In this document: positions 27,068-35,954 of the stretch, piece after piece
Numbering within the stretch: position 1 is the first letter of the stretch
Layout of the letters: each line of letters starts with the position of its first letter
From: Sediminibacterium roseum
GTDB taxonomy: Bacteria; Bacteroidota; Bacteroidia; Chitinophagales; Chitinophagaceae
DNA: 64,000 nucleotides
Reading direction: 5' to 3'
NCBI RefSeq assembly: GCF_009939005.1
Contig: NZ_JAACJS010000002.1
Span: forward strand, 278,646-342,645
The notes under the pieces: model-generated
What the model saw: only the letters and a program-made list of their open reading frames with translations
The model's database searches: none
Told to the model about the DNA's origin: nothing
Translations under genes and position numbers: made by a program

Positions 27068-27559
27068 TTAGTGGTCAAACGTGATCACCCTTGTCAACTT
27101 CCATTCCGTTCCATCTTTCTTCCAGATGTGCACAAATTTGAAAACGCCTTTTTCCGGTTTCCCGTTTTCTACATGGCTGAACTCGTGCGATCCTGTTTGT
27201 ATGGCGCCAAAATTTTTGATGGGATATACTTCCATGCTGCCGGGTACCAGTGTTCTTGTCAACACGTAATCCCGCGCGAACATCGAGCCGAAATCTTTCA
27301 TGGTTTGCGTGTAGTCTTTTACGCCGTCGTTGTCCTGGTACAGTTCCAGGTTGGTTCCGAATACATTTTTCATGGTGTTCAGGTCGCGGGTATTGAAGGC
27401 GTTGAACAGCACGCTGTCCATGTGAAGGATCTCCGCGTACAGTTTTTTGTTTTCTGGTGAGCGGGCGTTCTTTTGGGCGTGGCCTATCATAACCGACAAC
27501 AGGAACACGATCGCAAACGATAGCACCCTTGATCCGATGAATGAATATTTGATGTTCAT
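27068..27559 (-). CDS. Exported SnoaL-like / NTF2-fold protein
   Basis: 163 aa with a signal peptide (about residues 1-28, ending GHA-Q). The mature sequence starts with a helix (ILHMDSVLFNAFNTRDLNTMKNVF) and ends FVHIWKKDGTEWKLTRVITFDH, the usual frame of DUF4440/SnoaL-like NTF2 folds. HEFSHVENG lies in the middle. These proteins often bind small ligands, but function here is unknown. It follows a 130-aa membrane protein gene by 12 bases on the same strand, so both may be one unit. Confidence 0.75.
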   Translation of the reverse strand: MNIKYSFIGSRVLSFAIVFLLSVMIGHAQKNARSPENKKLYAEILHMDSVLFNAFNTRDLNTMKNVFGTNLELYQDNDGVKDYTQTMKDFGSMFARDYVLTRTLVPGSMEVYPIKNFGAIQTGSHEFSHVENGKPEKGVFKFVHIWKKDGTEWKLTRVITFDH

Positions 27560-27571
27560 GGGTTTGGAATT

Positions 27572-27964
27572 TTAAAGTTCTGTCGCTAATCTTTCCCTGA
27601 TGCCGTGGTCGAGCTCTTTTATTTTTGCAAGGGCGGAAGAGTCGTTTTCATTTTTCTTCATGCGGATGTAAACATAGCCGGGCCGTGTTTTTACGTAGAA
27701 GGTGCTGTTGTTATCGAGTGTTACCTTCCCGTCCATCCTTGAATTTTCAAACAGGGCGTTGGCGCCGAGTTGACGGTCCATGTAACGTTGGATCATCTTC
27801 GTTTTCGCCCTGTGGAAATAGGCGCGGATCTCGTACGAGTTGTCTTTTTCTTTTGTTTTGATGGACAGCTGATCTTCGTGCCTGAACACCGAATCAAAAG
27901 TATAGGTCACAAAAACCGCGACGCCCACCAGGAATAGAACGAGCAGCAGGAAAACCTTTTTCAT
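27572..27964 (-). CDS. Small membrane-anchored or exported protein, unknown
   Basis: 130 aa. Residues 3-23 are a hydrophobic signal or anchor; the rest is a charged alpha/beta region (EIRAYFHRAKTKMIQRYMDRQLG, STFYVKTRPGYVYIRMKKNENDS) without a family I recognise. It is just upstream of the NTF2-fold gene (gap 12 bases). Confidence 0.6.
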   Translation of the reverse strand: MKKVFLLLVLFLVGVAVFVTYTFDSVFRHEDQLSIKTKEKDNSYEIRAYFHRAKTKMIQRYMDRQLGANALFENSRMDGKVTLDNNSTFYVKTRPGYVYIRMKKNENDSSALAKIKELDHGIRERLATEL

Positions 27965-28010
27965 TTAAAATAATTTACGGGTAAAAAATGCTTGGGTGAT
28001 TCATGGGCAG

Positions 28011-28104
28011 TTTTGCCACAGATTTCACGGAAGAACACAGATTTTTTGAGAGGGTACAGATTTCGGAAACCAACTGTGCTCTTCCGCGAAATCCGTGGCA
28101 AAAA
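28011..28104. repeat. Dispersed repeat forming a long palindrome (copies 2 and 3)
   Basis: Arms 28011-28040 and 28074-28104 are inverted copies matching at 27 of 30 positions (core TTTCACGGAAGA / TCTTCCGCGAAA). The same word occurs once at 20101-20127. Non-coding, between the small membrane protein gene and pspC. Confidence 0.7.
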
Positions 28105-28121
28105 AATAGGAAGAGTAAGGG

Positions 28122-28155
28122 AAGAACCTCCTCCTGTGAACAGGACGAGGTTCTT
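28122..28155. terminator. Strong hairpin past the PspC gene
   Basis: Arms AAGAACCTC.TCCTGT / ACAGGA.GAGGTTCTT, with one C-C mismatch and a 2-base loop, 23 bases past the stop of the minus-strand PspC gene. No clean T-run follows, so it may be a 3'-end stabiliser. Confidence 0.6.
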
Positions 28156-28177
28156 GTATTCCCAACTTCAACCGAGT

Positions 28178-30424
28178 TTACAATACCATCTGCATGAAAG
28201 CGATCCTGGAGAGTTCCGGTGATGCATTGTTGTCTGCATCGCTGGGCTTGTCTTCTACAGTTGCTTTGTTGGTATCGGGTACAATATTGTAAGTTGTTGC
28301 TTTTTGGTACTTGTATTTTGGAGCGGTGGTGGTATCTACTGGTTTGTCGAGTTGTTTCTTCAGTTCTTCTGTTTCTTTCTGTTTCTTTTCTATTTCTTTT
28401 TCCAGTTCTTCCCTGCTCTTTTTAAAGTTCTCTACGGCATCGCTGTGTGTTTCGTTGTCGTCGCTGGTAGAGGTTTCTTCCGGTTTTTTGTTGGTTCTTT
28501 CAAGGCCGGTTTCTGTCATGATGTATTCCACATCAGACGACCAGTCTTCGTAATCGTTGCTGTTCCATTCTTCTTCAAAATCCCAATCGTAGCGGTGTCT
28601 GCTGTTGATGTGGAAATTGTTGTTGAGCCTGTTGCGCACCGAGCGTTTGATCACTACTTTTTTACCAACGGGGATCTGCATGATCACGGTTACATTCTGG
28701 TTCCTGAAGCGTGTACCTCTCTGGATGGAGAAGCCGCGGTCGAGGTCAAGAAGGCTGTCTTGCTGAACAAAACCGTAGTGGATCTCGTTCACATTTTTCA
28801 ATGCGGTGTTTTCATCAGGGCCATAGCTTTCTTTGTAAGCGGTAACGTGGAACAGGGAGTCTTTGCTTTTTACAAGGTGCAGCTGCACGTTGTTCAGCAG
28901 CAGGCTGTCGCCCGAGGTGGTAAGCAATCCATCCATCTGGAACCAGCGTCCGCCGATCACTTTGATCCTTGATTCGGGTACGTTAACGATGATCTTTCCA
29001 TGAGAGGGTTGTGTGATGGTAAGTTCCTGTTTGTCTCTTGCACGTGCATCAAAGTTGCGTACAATAGATGCTGCCAGTAAGCCGCCGCAGATCAAACCGA
29101 TCACCCAAAGTCCTGCAAAAGTGAACCCGAGGTATTTCTTTTTCGATTTAACACCCATGATCCTTCGTATCACCCATGTGATGAATGCTACTACCGGCAC
29201 ACCCAGGAAAAGGAAGATGGTTGCCCATGCGAGAAAATGTTGTGTTACACCTTCGAGGAAGAAATCTTTCAGTGGAAACACACCAATGCCCGCGGTCATC
29301 AAAGCGATCAGCGCCACCAGCAATGCGAATGCAGCGATACCGGCGATGAAAAGGAAAAAGGCTTTGAAAAGAATTCCTATCGCGCCACCAATCCTGCTGC
29401 CGCCGCTTCTTGCTACATAGCTTGCTTCTGCGCTGAATTGCTGCGCTTTCTGGCTTATGTCTTTTCCAAAGTCCTTTCCGAAGTCCTGCGCGCGGTCCTT
29501 AAATTCACCGCCCCATTTTTCTGCACGGGCCTTAAAGCCTTCGAGGTCTTCCTGGATGGTGTTTTTGATGGTATTGAGGTCTACTTTTTCTCCGCGCATC
29601 TCCAGTTTTTCAGAAGCGCTTTTTGCTTCAGGTATCACGGCCCACAATACGGCATATACTACGAACAAGGTACCGCCGAATGATCCGAAGAGAATATTAG
29701 GGAACGGATCGTGGTCGAACCAGAAGATCCTTCCGAATATAGAGGAAACGATGCCGGCTACCAGGGGCAGTGCGAAAATGATCCTTGGTATCCATACGGC
29801 GATGTCGAAGTAAGAAGCGATACCGCTTGCCACGCCTGCGATCACTTTTTCATCAGGATTGCGGTACATTCTTTTGGTAGAAGAGGTATGGTTCAATGGT
29901 TTTGAAGGGAGGATGATCCACAACAAAATATATACGAGTATACCTGTACCGGCGCCAAAGCTCAGCAAGGCGAATACAAGACGAACGATGGTTGGATCGA
30001 TGCGCAGGTAGCTGCCGAGGCCTCCGCACACACCGCCCAGGATCTTGTCGTTGTCATCGCGGTACAAACGTCCGCGTGGCTCAGGTGTTGATTCGAAAGC
30101 GGCAGAGGAATGGCTGCTTCCTGTCTGTTCTGCGCCGAGTTGGGATTTTACTTTGCCTTCTTCGCCTTCGAAGTCTTCAGGGCGGCCCATGCTTTCGATG
30201 ATGTGGTTCACTTCATCATCGGTGATGCAGGTGTTGCCTTTTTTGAGGCTCTCACCAAACAGTTCGGCAATACGTCCTTCAATATCATTGATGATCTCGT
30301 CGCGACCTTCCTCTTCGGCAAAGAACCTGCGCAAACTTTCTACATACTGTTTCAGCATGTCGTAAGCAGATTCCTCGATAGGAATTACCCTGCCCTGAAA
30401 GTTTATATTAATTACCTTTTTCAT
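28178..30424 (-). CDS. Large PspC-domain membrane protein with two PspC repeats
   Basis: 748 aa. Residues 1-90 form a helical cytoplasmic domain (ESLRRFFAEEEGRDEIINDIE) like those ahead of PspC in Bacteroidota. Two PspC domains follow: RLYRDDNDKILGGVCGGLG near 118 and RMYRNPDEKVIAGVASGIA near 184, each with a membrane helix. Further membrane segments lie at about 350-460, then a long outside beta-rich region and a C-terminal coiled coil (SREELEKEIEKKQKETEEL near 680-700). PspC proteins sense envelope stress in other phyla. The gene is 22 bases after a PadR regulator gene and likely under its control. Confidence 0.88.
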   Translation of the reverse strand: MKKVININFQGRVIPIEESAYDMLKQYVESLRRFFAEEEGRDEIINDIEGRIAELFGESLKKGNTCITDDEVNHIIESMGRPEDFEGEEGKVKSQLGAEQTGSSHSSAAFESTPEPRGRLYRDDNDKILGGVCGGLGSYLRIDPTIVRLVFALLSFGAGTGILVYILLWIILPSKPLNHTSSTKRMYRNPDEKVIAGVASGIASYFDIAVWIPRIIFALPLVAGIVSSIFGRIFWFDHDPFPNILFGSFGGTLFVVYAVLWAVIPEAKSASEKLEMRGEKVDLNTIKNTIQEDLEGFKARAEKWGGEFKDRAQDFGKDFGKDISQKAQQFSAEASYVARSGGSRIGGAIGILFKAFFLFIAGIAAFALLVALIALMTAGIGVFPLKDFFLEGVTQHFLAWATIFLFLGVPVVAFITWVIRRIMGVKSKKKYLGFTFAGLWVIGLICGGLLAASIVRNFDARARDKQELTITQPSHGKIIVNVPESRIKVIGGRWFQMDGLLTTSGDSLLLNNVQLHLVKSKDSLFHVTAYKESYGPDENTALKNVNEIHYGFVQQDSLLDLDRGFSIQRGTRFRNQNVTVIMQIPVGKKVVIKRSVRNRLNNNFHINSRHRYDWDFEEEWNSNDYEDWSSDVEYIMTETGLERTNKKPEETSTSDDNETHSDAVENFKKSREELEKEIEKKQKETEELKKQLDKPVDTTTAPKYKYQKATTYNIVPDTNKATVEDKPSDADNNASPELSRIAFMQMVL

Positions 30425-30446
30425 GTCAGTTCAATTTTATAGGTGG

Positions 30447-30812
30447 TTAAGGTTGGGATTGGTTTTCACCGGATGAAGCATCTTCACGCGGTTGGGTGAG
30501 TGCGTGAACGGCGTCGGCGAGTTCCTGCCAGGTTCTTTCGAGTTCCCCGTAGAATTCGAGGCCTTTGTCTGTCATAACAAAGTATTTGCGTGGCGGCCCG
30601 CTGTTGCTTTCTACCCAGCGGTAGGTGAGCAATCCTGCGTTCTTCAAACGGGTGAGCAAAGGATAGAGTGTGCCCTCCAGGATATGGAGGTTGGCAGATT
30701 TCATCCGTTCAACCAGGTCGGAAGGATAAACTTCGCCCTGGCGTATGATAGACAAAATGCAAAACTCCAATACACCCTTTCGCATCTGACTTTGTGTGTT
30801 CTGAATATCCAT
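30447..30812 (-). CDS. PadR-family transcriptional regulator
   Basis: 121 aa winged-helix repressor. MRKGVLEFCILSIIRQGEVYP, YPSDLVERMKSANLHILEGTLYPLLTRLKNAGLL and the wing YRWVESNSGPPRKYF are diagnostic. The C-terminal dimerisation helix is short, as in s-PadR (subfamily 2). Gene order small ORF, PadR, PspC on the minus strand suggests autoregulation through the dyad at 31189-31211. Confidence 0.92.
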   Translation of the reverse strand: MDIQNTQSQMRKGVLEFCILSIIRQGEVYPSDLVERMKSANLHILEGTLYPLLTRLKNAGLLTYRWVESNSGPPRKYFVMTDKGLEFYGELERTWQELADAVHALTQPREDASSGENQSQP

Positions 30813-30896
30813 AACCGGAGTTTTTGTTTCCCCCCGTTTGGGTGAGGGGGAAGCGTTGTGATTGTAATGAGTGCTGTTGTGCTTTCGTTCCTGCGA

Positions 30897-31088
30897 TCAG
30901 GCAAAGTGTCTTCTTGCGATCCTCGTTTTGCGTGAGCGTTCGAGGTTCCATAAATCTACTACGCCAAAAGCATTTTTCTGGTTAACCTGTGCAACATTTA
31001 CAGCAACTGTTTCTTTTACTTCCTTAACAAGGTTATCGAGTTGGGCCTGGCCAAGCGCCTTGAAGAAGTTTGTGTTTTGCGTTTTCAT
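30897..31088 (-). CDS. Small protein of 63 aa upstream of padR, unknown
   Basis: A short frame starting MKTQNTNFFKALG and ending LWNLERSRKTRIARRHFA. The basic C-terminus and the LWN...R pattern resemble small proteins I recall from Chitinophagaceae genomes. It is the first frame after the dyad operator and promoter on the minus strand, 84 bases ahead of padR, so probably the first gene of the PadR/PspC operon. No signal peptide. Function unknown. Confidence 0.55.
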   Translation of the reverse strand: MKTQNTNFFKALGQAQLDNLVKEVKETVAVNVAQVNQKNAFGVVDLWNLERSRKTRIARRHFA

Positions 31089-31169
31089 GGTCTTTTTATT
31101 AAAAGTGTTTTTGAATGTTCGTTTCTGAAAGGGCTCCCGGTTTGTTCTCCTTCATTCCCTTTGACAACA

Positions 31170-31211
31170 CAAAGATGAGCGATTATTTGGTACTATGCAA
31201 CACATAGTACC
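31170..31211 (-). promoter_or_regulatory. Promoter with PadR-type dyad operator
   Basis: GGTACTATG / CATAGTACC at 31189-31197 and 31203-31211 is a perfect 9-bp inverted repeat with a 5-base spacer. Just downstream on the minus strand is CATCTTTG (31170-31177), one base from the -7 consensus, with a TTG inside the dyad spacer 19 bases before it as a likely -33. A repressor on the dyad would cover the -33 region. Confidence 0.65.
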
Positions 31212-31601
31212 TAGTTTTTTTAGGTAATAGGGATAAGATTGTAACTGGTTAAATATAATTAATTGATTGTCAATTAATTATATAAATTTCAATTTTTTGA
31301 AAAATGTTAAGTGGTAATAGATATTGATGAGTGGCGGCTAAATACGTCTGAAACAGCGGTTAACAGGTAAATCGGGCTGTTCCGGGATGGCAGGCGAATA
31401 AGAAAACGCAATAAGAATCCTTTTGCGCCCCTTTTTTGAATTGAAGTTTTTCGTGAGCCTTCTTACATCCTTTGTTTATTCCGGATCGATGTATCCTGCA
31501 CAAACAAAAGCGTTATTAATACGCGTTGTGCGACAAGGAATCTAAGATCAATTAAAGTAAAATGAAGTGAATCGGCTTGCTGCCGGCTGAGGCTGATCCT
31601 A
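31212..31601. other. AT-rich intergenic region without a gene
   Basis: Contains short A/T-rich dyads near 31255-31300 (TTAATTGATTGTCAATTAA) and no open frame with family likeness on either strand. Confidence 0.5.
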
Positions 31602-31973
31602 TTATCTCCGCTTCCGCTTCTTCTCTTCCGCCCCCGTTCCAATGATCCCTTCGATCACCGAAGAAACAAAGCTTACTACCAGGCTGAACAACAAAGCGGA
31701 GAACCATCCATCCACCGTAAATCCATCTACCAGTCCGGCCGCCCATTTTACAATGATGATGTTGATCACCAAAAGAAACAAGCCAAGGGTAACTATTGTA
31801 ATGGGTATGGTAAGCACAACCAGTACCGGTTTGATAAAACTATTAAGCAACCCAAGCACCAAGGCAACAAGCAGCGCCGTTCCGGTGCCATTCACTTCCA
31901 CACCTTTTAAAATATATGCAGCAAATAAAACCGCGAGCGCGGTTGCAACGGTTTTTGCGAAAAATTTTGCCAT
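31602..31973 (-). CDS. Phage-holin-family (DUF/Pfam 04020, YvlD-like) membrane protein
   Basis: 123 aa with four hydrophobic segments. GLLNSFIKPVLVVLTIPITIVTLGLFLLVIN is the conserved core of the Mycobacterial-4TMS phage holin / YvlD family (split by spacing). Despite the name these are chromosomal and no phage genes are near; in Firmicutes YvlD sits beside PspC proteins, matching the nearby PspC operon here. The tail is Lys/Arg-rich (EEKKRKRR). Confidence 0.8.
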   Translation of the reverse strand: MAKFFAKTVATALAVLFAAYILKGVEVNGTGTALLVALVLGLLNSFIKPVLVVLTIPITIVTLGLFLLVINIIIVKWAAGLVDGFTVDGWFSALLFSLVVSFVSSVIEGIIGTGAEEKKRKRR

Positions 31974-32070
31974 GACTGAAGTTAATGATTTTTTACATGG
32001 TTAAAAAGGAGGCGTGAACGCGATAACGCTTCCTGGGAATGTTGTTACGCATTGATCTGTGTTCTTAGTT

Positions 32071-33075
32071 TTATTTTTTGCGTGCCAGCAAAGAAAAGTC
32101 GCTCTCTTCTTTCACAATCGTATTCGAAATCTTCCCGATGCCGTCGATCTCCATTTCTACCACGTCTCCTTCCTGCAGCCATTGCTCCGTATAGTTCGGG
32201 TCGTTGCGTTTACCGGTTCCATTGAGCTCGAGAAAGCAGCCGGTGCCTACCGTTCCGCTGCCTATTACATCGCCGGGGTGCAGATCGGCGCCATAGGCGC
32301 AACGTTCAAGGATCTCGGCAAAGGTCCAGTCCATATCCGAAAGGTTTCCATCGCTCACCTGTATCCCGTTTACAAAACATTTCATTCCCAGGTTCCAGCT
32401 TTTACCGGTGTGGCCCTCTTTGCAGGGAACCTCGTAAGCCTCAAGTTCATCGAGCGTAACCAGGCAGGGGCCGATTACGGTAGAAAAATCTTTTCCTTTT
32501 GCGGGGCCGAGGTTCAGCAGCATTTCTTCCATCTGCAAACGGCGTGCGCTCATATCGTTCATGATCATGAGTCCGCCGATGTATTCATCCGCCTGTTCAG
32601 CGGTGATGTTCCTTCCCGCTTTACAAACCACGATCGCGGCCTCGAGCTCAAAATCCAGTTTCTCAAAATGATCGGGCATGCACTTAACAGGCCCGGGGCC
32701 CTGTATGCTGTGGTGATTGGTAAAATAAAATATGGGGTACTGGTCAAATTCCGGTATCATATCCACGTTCCTGTTCCTGCGCGCAGCGGCCACGTGCTGC
32801 CGGAATGCATACCCGTCGCGGCACGAGGTGGGAAACGGAACGGGCGCAAGCAATTCCACTTCTGCAAAAGGAACGCCCGACTCTTTACTGATCTTACCGC
32901 TTTTGATGGCGGCTTCCACCTGTTTTGCTATGGGAAACATATCGTCCCAGTAATGCAAAAACATATTCATGCTGTTGGGCAGATCGGGGTGCAGCAGGTC
33001 GCAGTCGAATAAAAGCCCATCCACTAAAAAGGCAAGTTGATCGCGGCCGTCGGCGAGGTAAGAGACCAGTTTCAT
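32071..33075 (-). CDS. Fumarylacetoacetate hydrolase family protein
   Basis: 334 aa. The C-terminal FAH fold is clear: LDFELEAAIVV with the metal-binding Glu pair, GGLMIMNDMSARRLQMEE, and GDVIGSGTVGTG near 270-281. The N-terminal part (YLADGRDQLAFLVDGLLF) fits the FAA hydrolase start. These enzymes cleave C-C bonds in beta-dicarbonyl products of aromatic amino-acid breakdown; FAH itself is possible but no hmgA or tyrosine genes are near. A minus-strand TATTTTCG box is at 33095-33102. Confidence 0.88.
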   Translation of the reverse strand: MKLVSYLADGRDQLAFLVDGLLFDCDLLHPDLPNSMNMFLHYWDDMFPIAKQVEAAIKSGKISKESGVPFAEVELLAPVPFPTSCRDGYAFRQHVAAARRNRNVDMIPEFDQYPIFYFTNHHSIQGPGPVKCMPDHFEKLDFELEAAIVVCKAGRNITAEQADEYIGGLMIMNDMSARRLQMEEMLLNLGPAKGKDFSTVIGPCLVTLDELEAYEVPCKEGHTGKSWNLGMKCFVNGIQVSDGNLSDMDWTFAEILERCAYGADLHPGDVIGSGTVGTGCFLELNGTGKRNDPNYTEQWLQEGDVVEMEIDGIGKISNTIVKEESDFSLLARKK

Positions 33076-33191
33076 AAGAGAAGAGATTGAGCCGCGAAAA
33101 TAGAGTAAAAAACTATCTTTATCCGCGGAGCCACGGTGAATTAAAAACCGATCCCGGAAATTAAAGTCATCGTGTGCTTAATACATACCAT

Positions 33192-35768
33192 ATGAAAAGA
33201 TACTTCGTGTTTTTGTTCTGTACGATCTGCTGTTTTCAAATATATGCACAGCAAACATCGTGGATCCGCATCAACCAGCTCGGTTATCCCACACGTGCCG
33301 TGAAAGTTGCCGTATGGTGCAGTAAAGAGAAAACGAAACTCTATTCTTTCGAACTGGTGGATGCGGCCTCGCAAACAACCGTATTTAAGGAAACCGCGGG
33401 CGAGGCATTGGGCGCGTACGGGCCGTTCACTGAAACCTATCGGTTGAACTTTTCCTCTTTTCATAAAAAAGGAACTTATTTTTTACGTGCCGGAAATGCC
33501 CGTTCGCCCGTGTTTGTTATCGATGATGATGCCTATTCGGGCGCTGCAGATTTTTGCCTGCGCTACATGCGGCAGCAACGCAGCGGGTTTAATCCTTACC
33601 TGAAAGACAGCTGCCATACGCACGATGGCTACACTTTGTACGGCCCTATGCCAGACAGTACGCACATTGATGCAACGGGTGGCTGGCACGATGCGAGCGA
33701 CTATCTCCAGTACACCACTACTTCTGCAAATGCAACCTATCACCTGCTTTCTGCTTATCGTGATTTTCCCGGTGTATTTGGTGATGAAAAAGCCGCGAAC
33801 GGTCTTGATGGAAAGAATGGAATCAAAGATGTACTTGATGAGGCAAAATGGGGGTTGGACTGGTTGCTCAAAATGAACCCGCGCAAAGACTGGATGTTCA
33901 ACCAGCTCGGCGATGACCGGGATCACATGGGAATGCGTATTCCCAAAGAAGATAATTTTTATGGAAGGGGTTTCGAGCGCCCAGTATATTTTGTAAGCGG
34001 CAAACCACAGCAGCGCGGTAAATTCATGAATGCTTCTACCGGCGCCGCATCAACGGCGGCAAAATTTTCGAGTGCATTTGCATTGGCGTCGTCTGTTTAT
34101 CAGAACATCGATAAAAAATTCTCCGATCAGCTCGCTGTAAAAGCGGAGGATGCATGGATGGTGGGATTGAGCAGCCCGGGTGTTTCGCAAACCGCTTCTG
34201 TACGCTCACCCTATATTTATGCCGAAGACAACTGGGTAGACGATATGGAGCTTGCGGGAGTGAACATTCACCAACTGTATGCAGGCAAGGGAACGCCCGG
34301 AAACAAAAACAATGTGCTCGCAGCTGCTTTCCGTTTTGCAAAGCAGGAGCCCACAACGCCCTGGCTGGGTGCAGACACCGCGAAGCATTACCAATGGTAC
34401 CCGTTTGTAAACCTTGGTCATTACGAATTGATCAAGGAGCTTTCAAAAAAAGAGTATAGTGGCAATACCATGTTGCGCTCGCAAAAAGACACCATCGTTT
34501 CCTTCTTTAAAAAAGGGATCGAGCTGGTTTGGAACAAGGCATCAAAGAACGCGTTCCTGCGCGGGGTGCCGTTTATCTGGTGCAGCAACAACCTCACCGC
34601 ATCGTTCGCAACACAGTGTTATTGGTACAAACAGTTAACCGGCGATAAGAAATTTGAAGAATTTGAACAGGCCAATTTCGATTGGCTGTTTGGATGTAAT
34701 CCATGGGGAACGAGCATGGTGTATGGACTGCCTGCCAATGGCGATACACCCGTTGATCCACATTCGGCATTCACGCACATGAAGAATTACCCGATCGATG
34801 GCGGATTGGTAGACGGGCCGGTGTATACGTCGATTTACAAAGGGTTGATCGGGATCACGTTAAAAGACCCGGACGAATATGCGGAGTTTCAAAGCGACCT
34901 GGTGGTATACCACGATGACTACGGAGATTACAGCACCAACGAGCCAACGATGGACGGAACCGCTTCTTTGATCTATTTGCTGGCAGCAAAAGAAGCAGAA
35001 GCAAAAAGCGCACGGGCCGCGGCCCTGAACAACAGGATGCCCCGTAACACTACCGCGCCGCAGCTTTCGGAACAGGTGCTGATCCGCGGCGACCAGGGCA
35101 GAAAACAGATTGCGCTTGTGTTTACGGGGGATGAGTTTGGAGATGGACTGCAAACGATCGCAGGAACGCTGGAAAAGGAGAAGGTAAAAGGTTCGTTCTT
35201 TTTTACCGGCAGGTTTTACCGCAACAGGTCGTTTCGAAAAGACATCAAAAAATTATACGCGCAGCGGCACCTGATGGGCTCGCACTCAGACCAGCACCTG
35301 CTGTATGCCGATTGGAAAAAACGCGACAGCACACTTGTTAGCAAAGATTCGCTTCTTACCGATCTTGCCAACAGCCGCCAGGCGATTCTTGATCTTGGCG
35401 TAAAAAAAGGAGACATGACCAATTACTTTATTCCACCGTATGAGTGGTGGAACAAGGAAACGGCAGGCTGGCTGAGCGAATCGCACATGCGTGTTTTCAG
35501 TTTTACACCGGGCACCACGAGCAATGCCGATTATACTTATCCTGAATTGGGGAAATCTTACCGTACAAGCGAAGAGATCATCGCGAACATTAAAAAATTC
35601 AACGAAACACAGCCCAACGGATTGAATGGAGTGGTGCTGCTGGTTCACGCGGGCACCGACCCGCGCCGGAAGGATAAACTATACAACCGGCTCGGAGAAC
35701 TGATCGTTTATTTGAAGGAGCAGGGGTATGAATTTAAAAAGGTCAATGACATGTTTCAGGAACAATGA
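33192..35768 (+). CDS. GH9 glycanase fused to a NodB-like (CE4) deacetylase domain
   Basis: 858 aa with a signal peptide (residues 1-20, ending IYA-Q). Domain order: CelD-type Ig-like domain (about 25-110), GH9 catalytic domain (about 120-595) and a NodB-homology domain (about 635-855). In GH9, the catalytic Asp pair is Asp167/Asp170 in GGWHDASD and the acid Glu584 is in STNEP. In the NodB part, motif 1 is TGDEFGDG with Asp647, motif 2 is HSDQH with His698 and His702, and motif 3 is FIPPYEW. GH9 enzymes cut beta-1,4-glucans or related glycans; the second domain resembles the NodB domains reported in gellan-lyase-like proteins. Start ATG 33192 lies 70 bases after a TATCTTTA box. Confidence 0.88.
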   Translation: MKRYFVFLFCTICCFQIYAQQTSWIRINQLGYPTRAVKVAVWCSKEKTKLYSFELVDAASQTTVFKETAGEALGAYGPFTETYRLNFSSFHKKGTYFLRAGNARSPVFVIDDDAYSGAADFCLRYMRQQRSGFNPYLKDSCHTHDGYTLYGPMPDSTHIDATGGWHDASDYLQYTTTSANATYHLLSAYRDFPGVFGDEKAANGLDGKNGIKDVLDEAKWGLDWLLKMNPRKDWMFNQLGDDRDHMGMRIPKEDNFYGRGFERPVYFVSGKPQQRGKFMNASTGAASTAAKFSSAFALASSVYQNIDKKFSDQLAVKAEDAWMVGLSSPGVSQTASVRSPYIYAEDNWVDDMELAGVNIHQLYAGKGTPGNKNNVLAAAFRFAKQEPTTPWLGADTAKHYQWYPFVNLGHYELIKELSKKEYSGNTMLRSQKDTIVSFFKKGIELVWNKASKNAFLRGVPFIWCSNNLTASFATQCYWYKQLTGDKKFEEFEQANFDWLFGCNPWGTSMVYGLPANGDTPVDPHSAFTHMKNYPIDGGLVDGPVYTSIYKGLIGITLKDPDEYAEFQSDLVVYHDDYGDYSTNEPTMDGTASLIYLLAAKEAEAKSARAAALNNRMPRNTTAPQLSEQVLIRGDQGRKQIALVFTGDEFGDGLQTIAGTLEKEKVKGSFFFTGRFYRNRSFRKDIKKLYAQRHLMGSHSDQHLLYADWKKRDSTLVSKDSLLTDLANSRQAILDLGVKKGDMTNYFIPPYEWWNKETAGWLSESHMRVFSFTPGTTSNADYTYPELGKSYRTSEEIIANIKKFNETQPNGLNGVVLLVHAGTDPRRKDKLYNRLGELIVYLKEQGYEFKKVNDMFQEQ

Positions 35769-35788
35769 CGAATACGAACGCCCGACAT

Positions 35789-35923
35789 TTATATGGAACG
35801 TCGGATTTGCACGGTGATATCGATAATATTGATTTCTCCCGGGTCTGCTCCATTCTCTAAAACGTTTGCGGTCTTCGTATTCGCATCGTATGATTCTCCG
35901 CGATTATTGTTTGCGTCGGTCAT
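35789..35923 (-). CDS. Short frame or gene remnant of 44 codons after comB
   Basis: Minus-strand ATG at 35923 to TAA at 35789. The encoded MTDANNNRGESYDANTK continues with VLENGADPGEINIIDITVQI; the frame is open upstream into the 3' end of comB (SNSGVELWLR precedes the Met). The composition looks protein-like, perhaps the C-terminal end of a surface or lipoprotein domain, but I recognise no family. It may be chance or a decayed gene end. Confidence 0.25.
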   Translation of the reverse strand: MTDANNNRGESYDANTKTANVLENGADPGEINIIDITVQIRRSI

Positions 35924-35954
35924 TCTAAGCCACAATTCAACACCGCTGTTTGAT

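Noticed and set aside
28304..28972. 222-codon plus-strand frame opposite pspC
   Set aside because: Antisense to the C-terminal region of the PspC protein; Phe/Val-rich without family likeness.
31602..31973. Prophage signal from the holin-family gene
   Set aside because: This holin-named family is widely chromosomal and there is no other phage gene in the neighbourhood.
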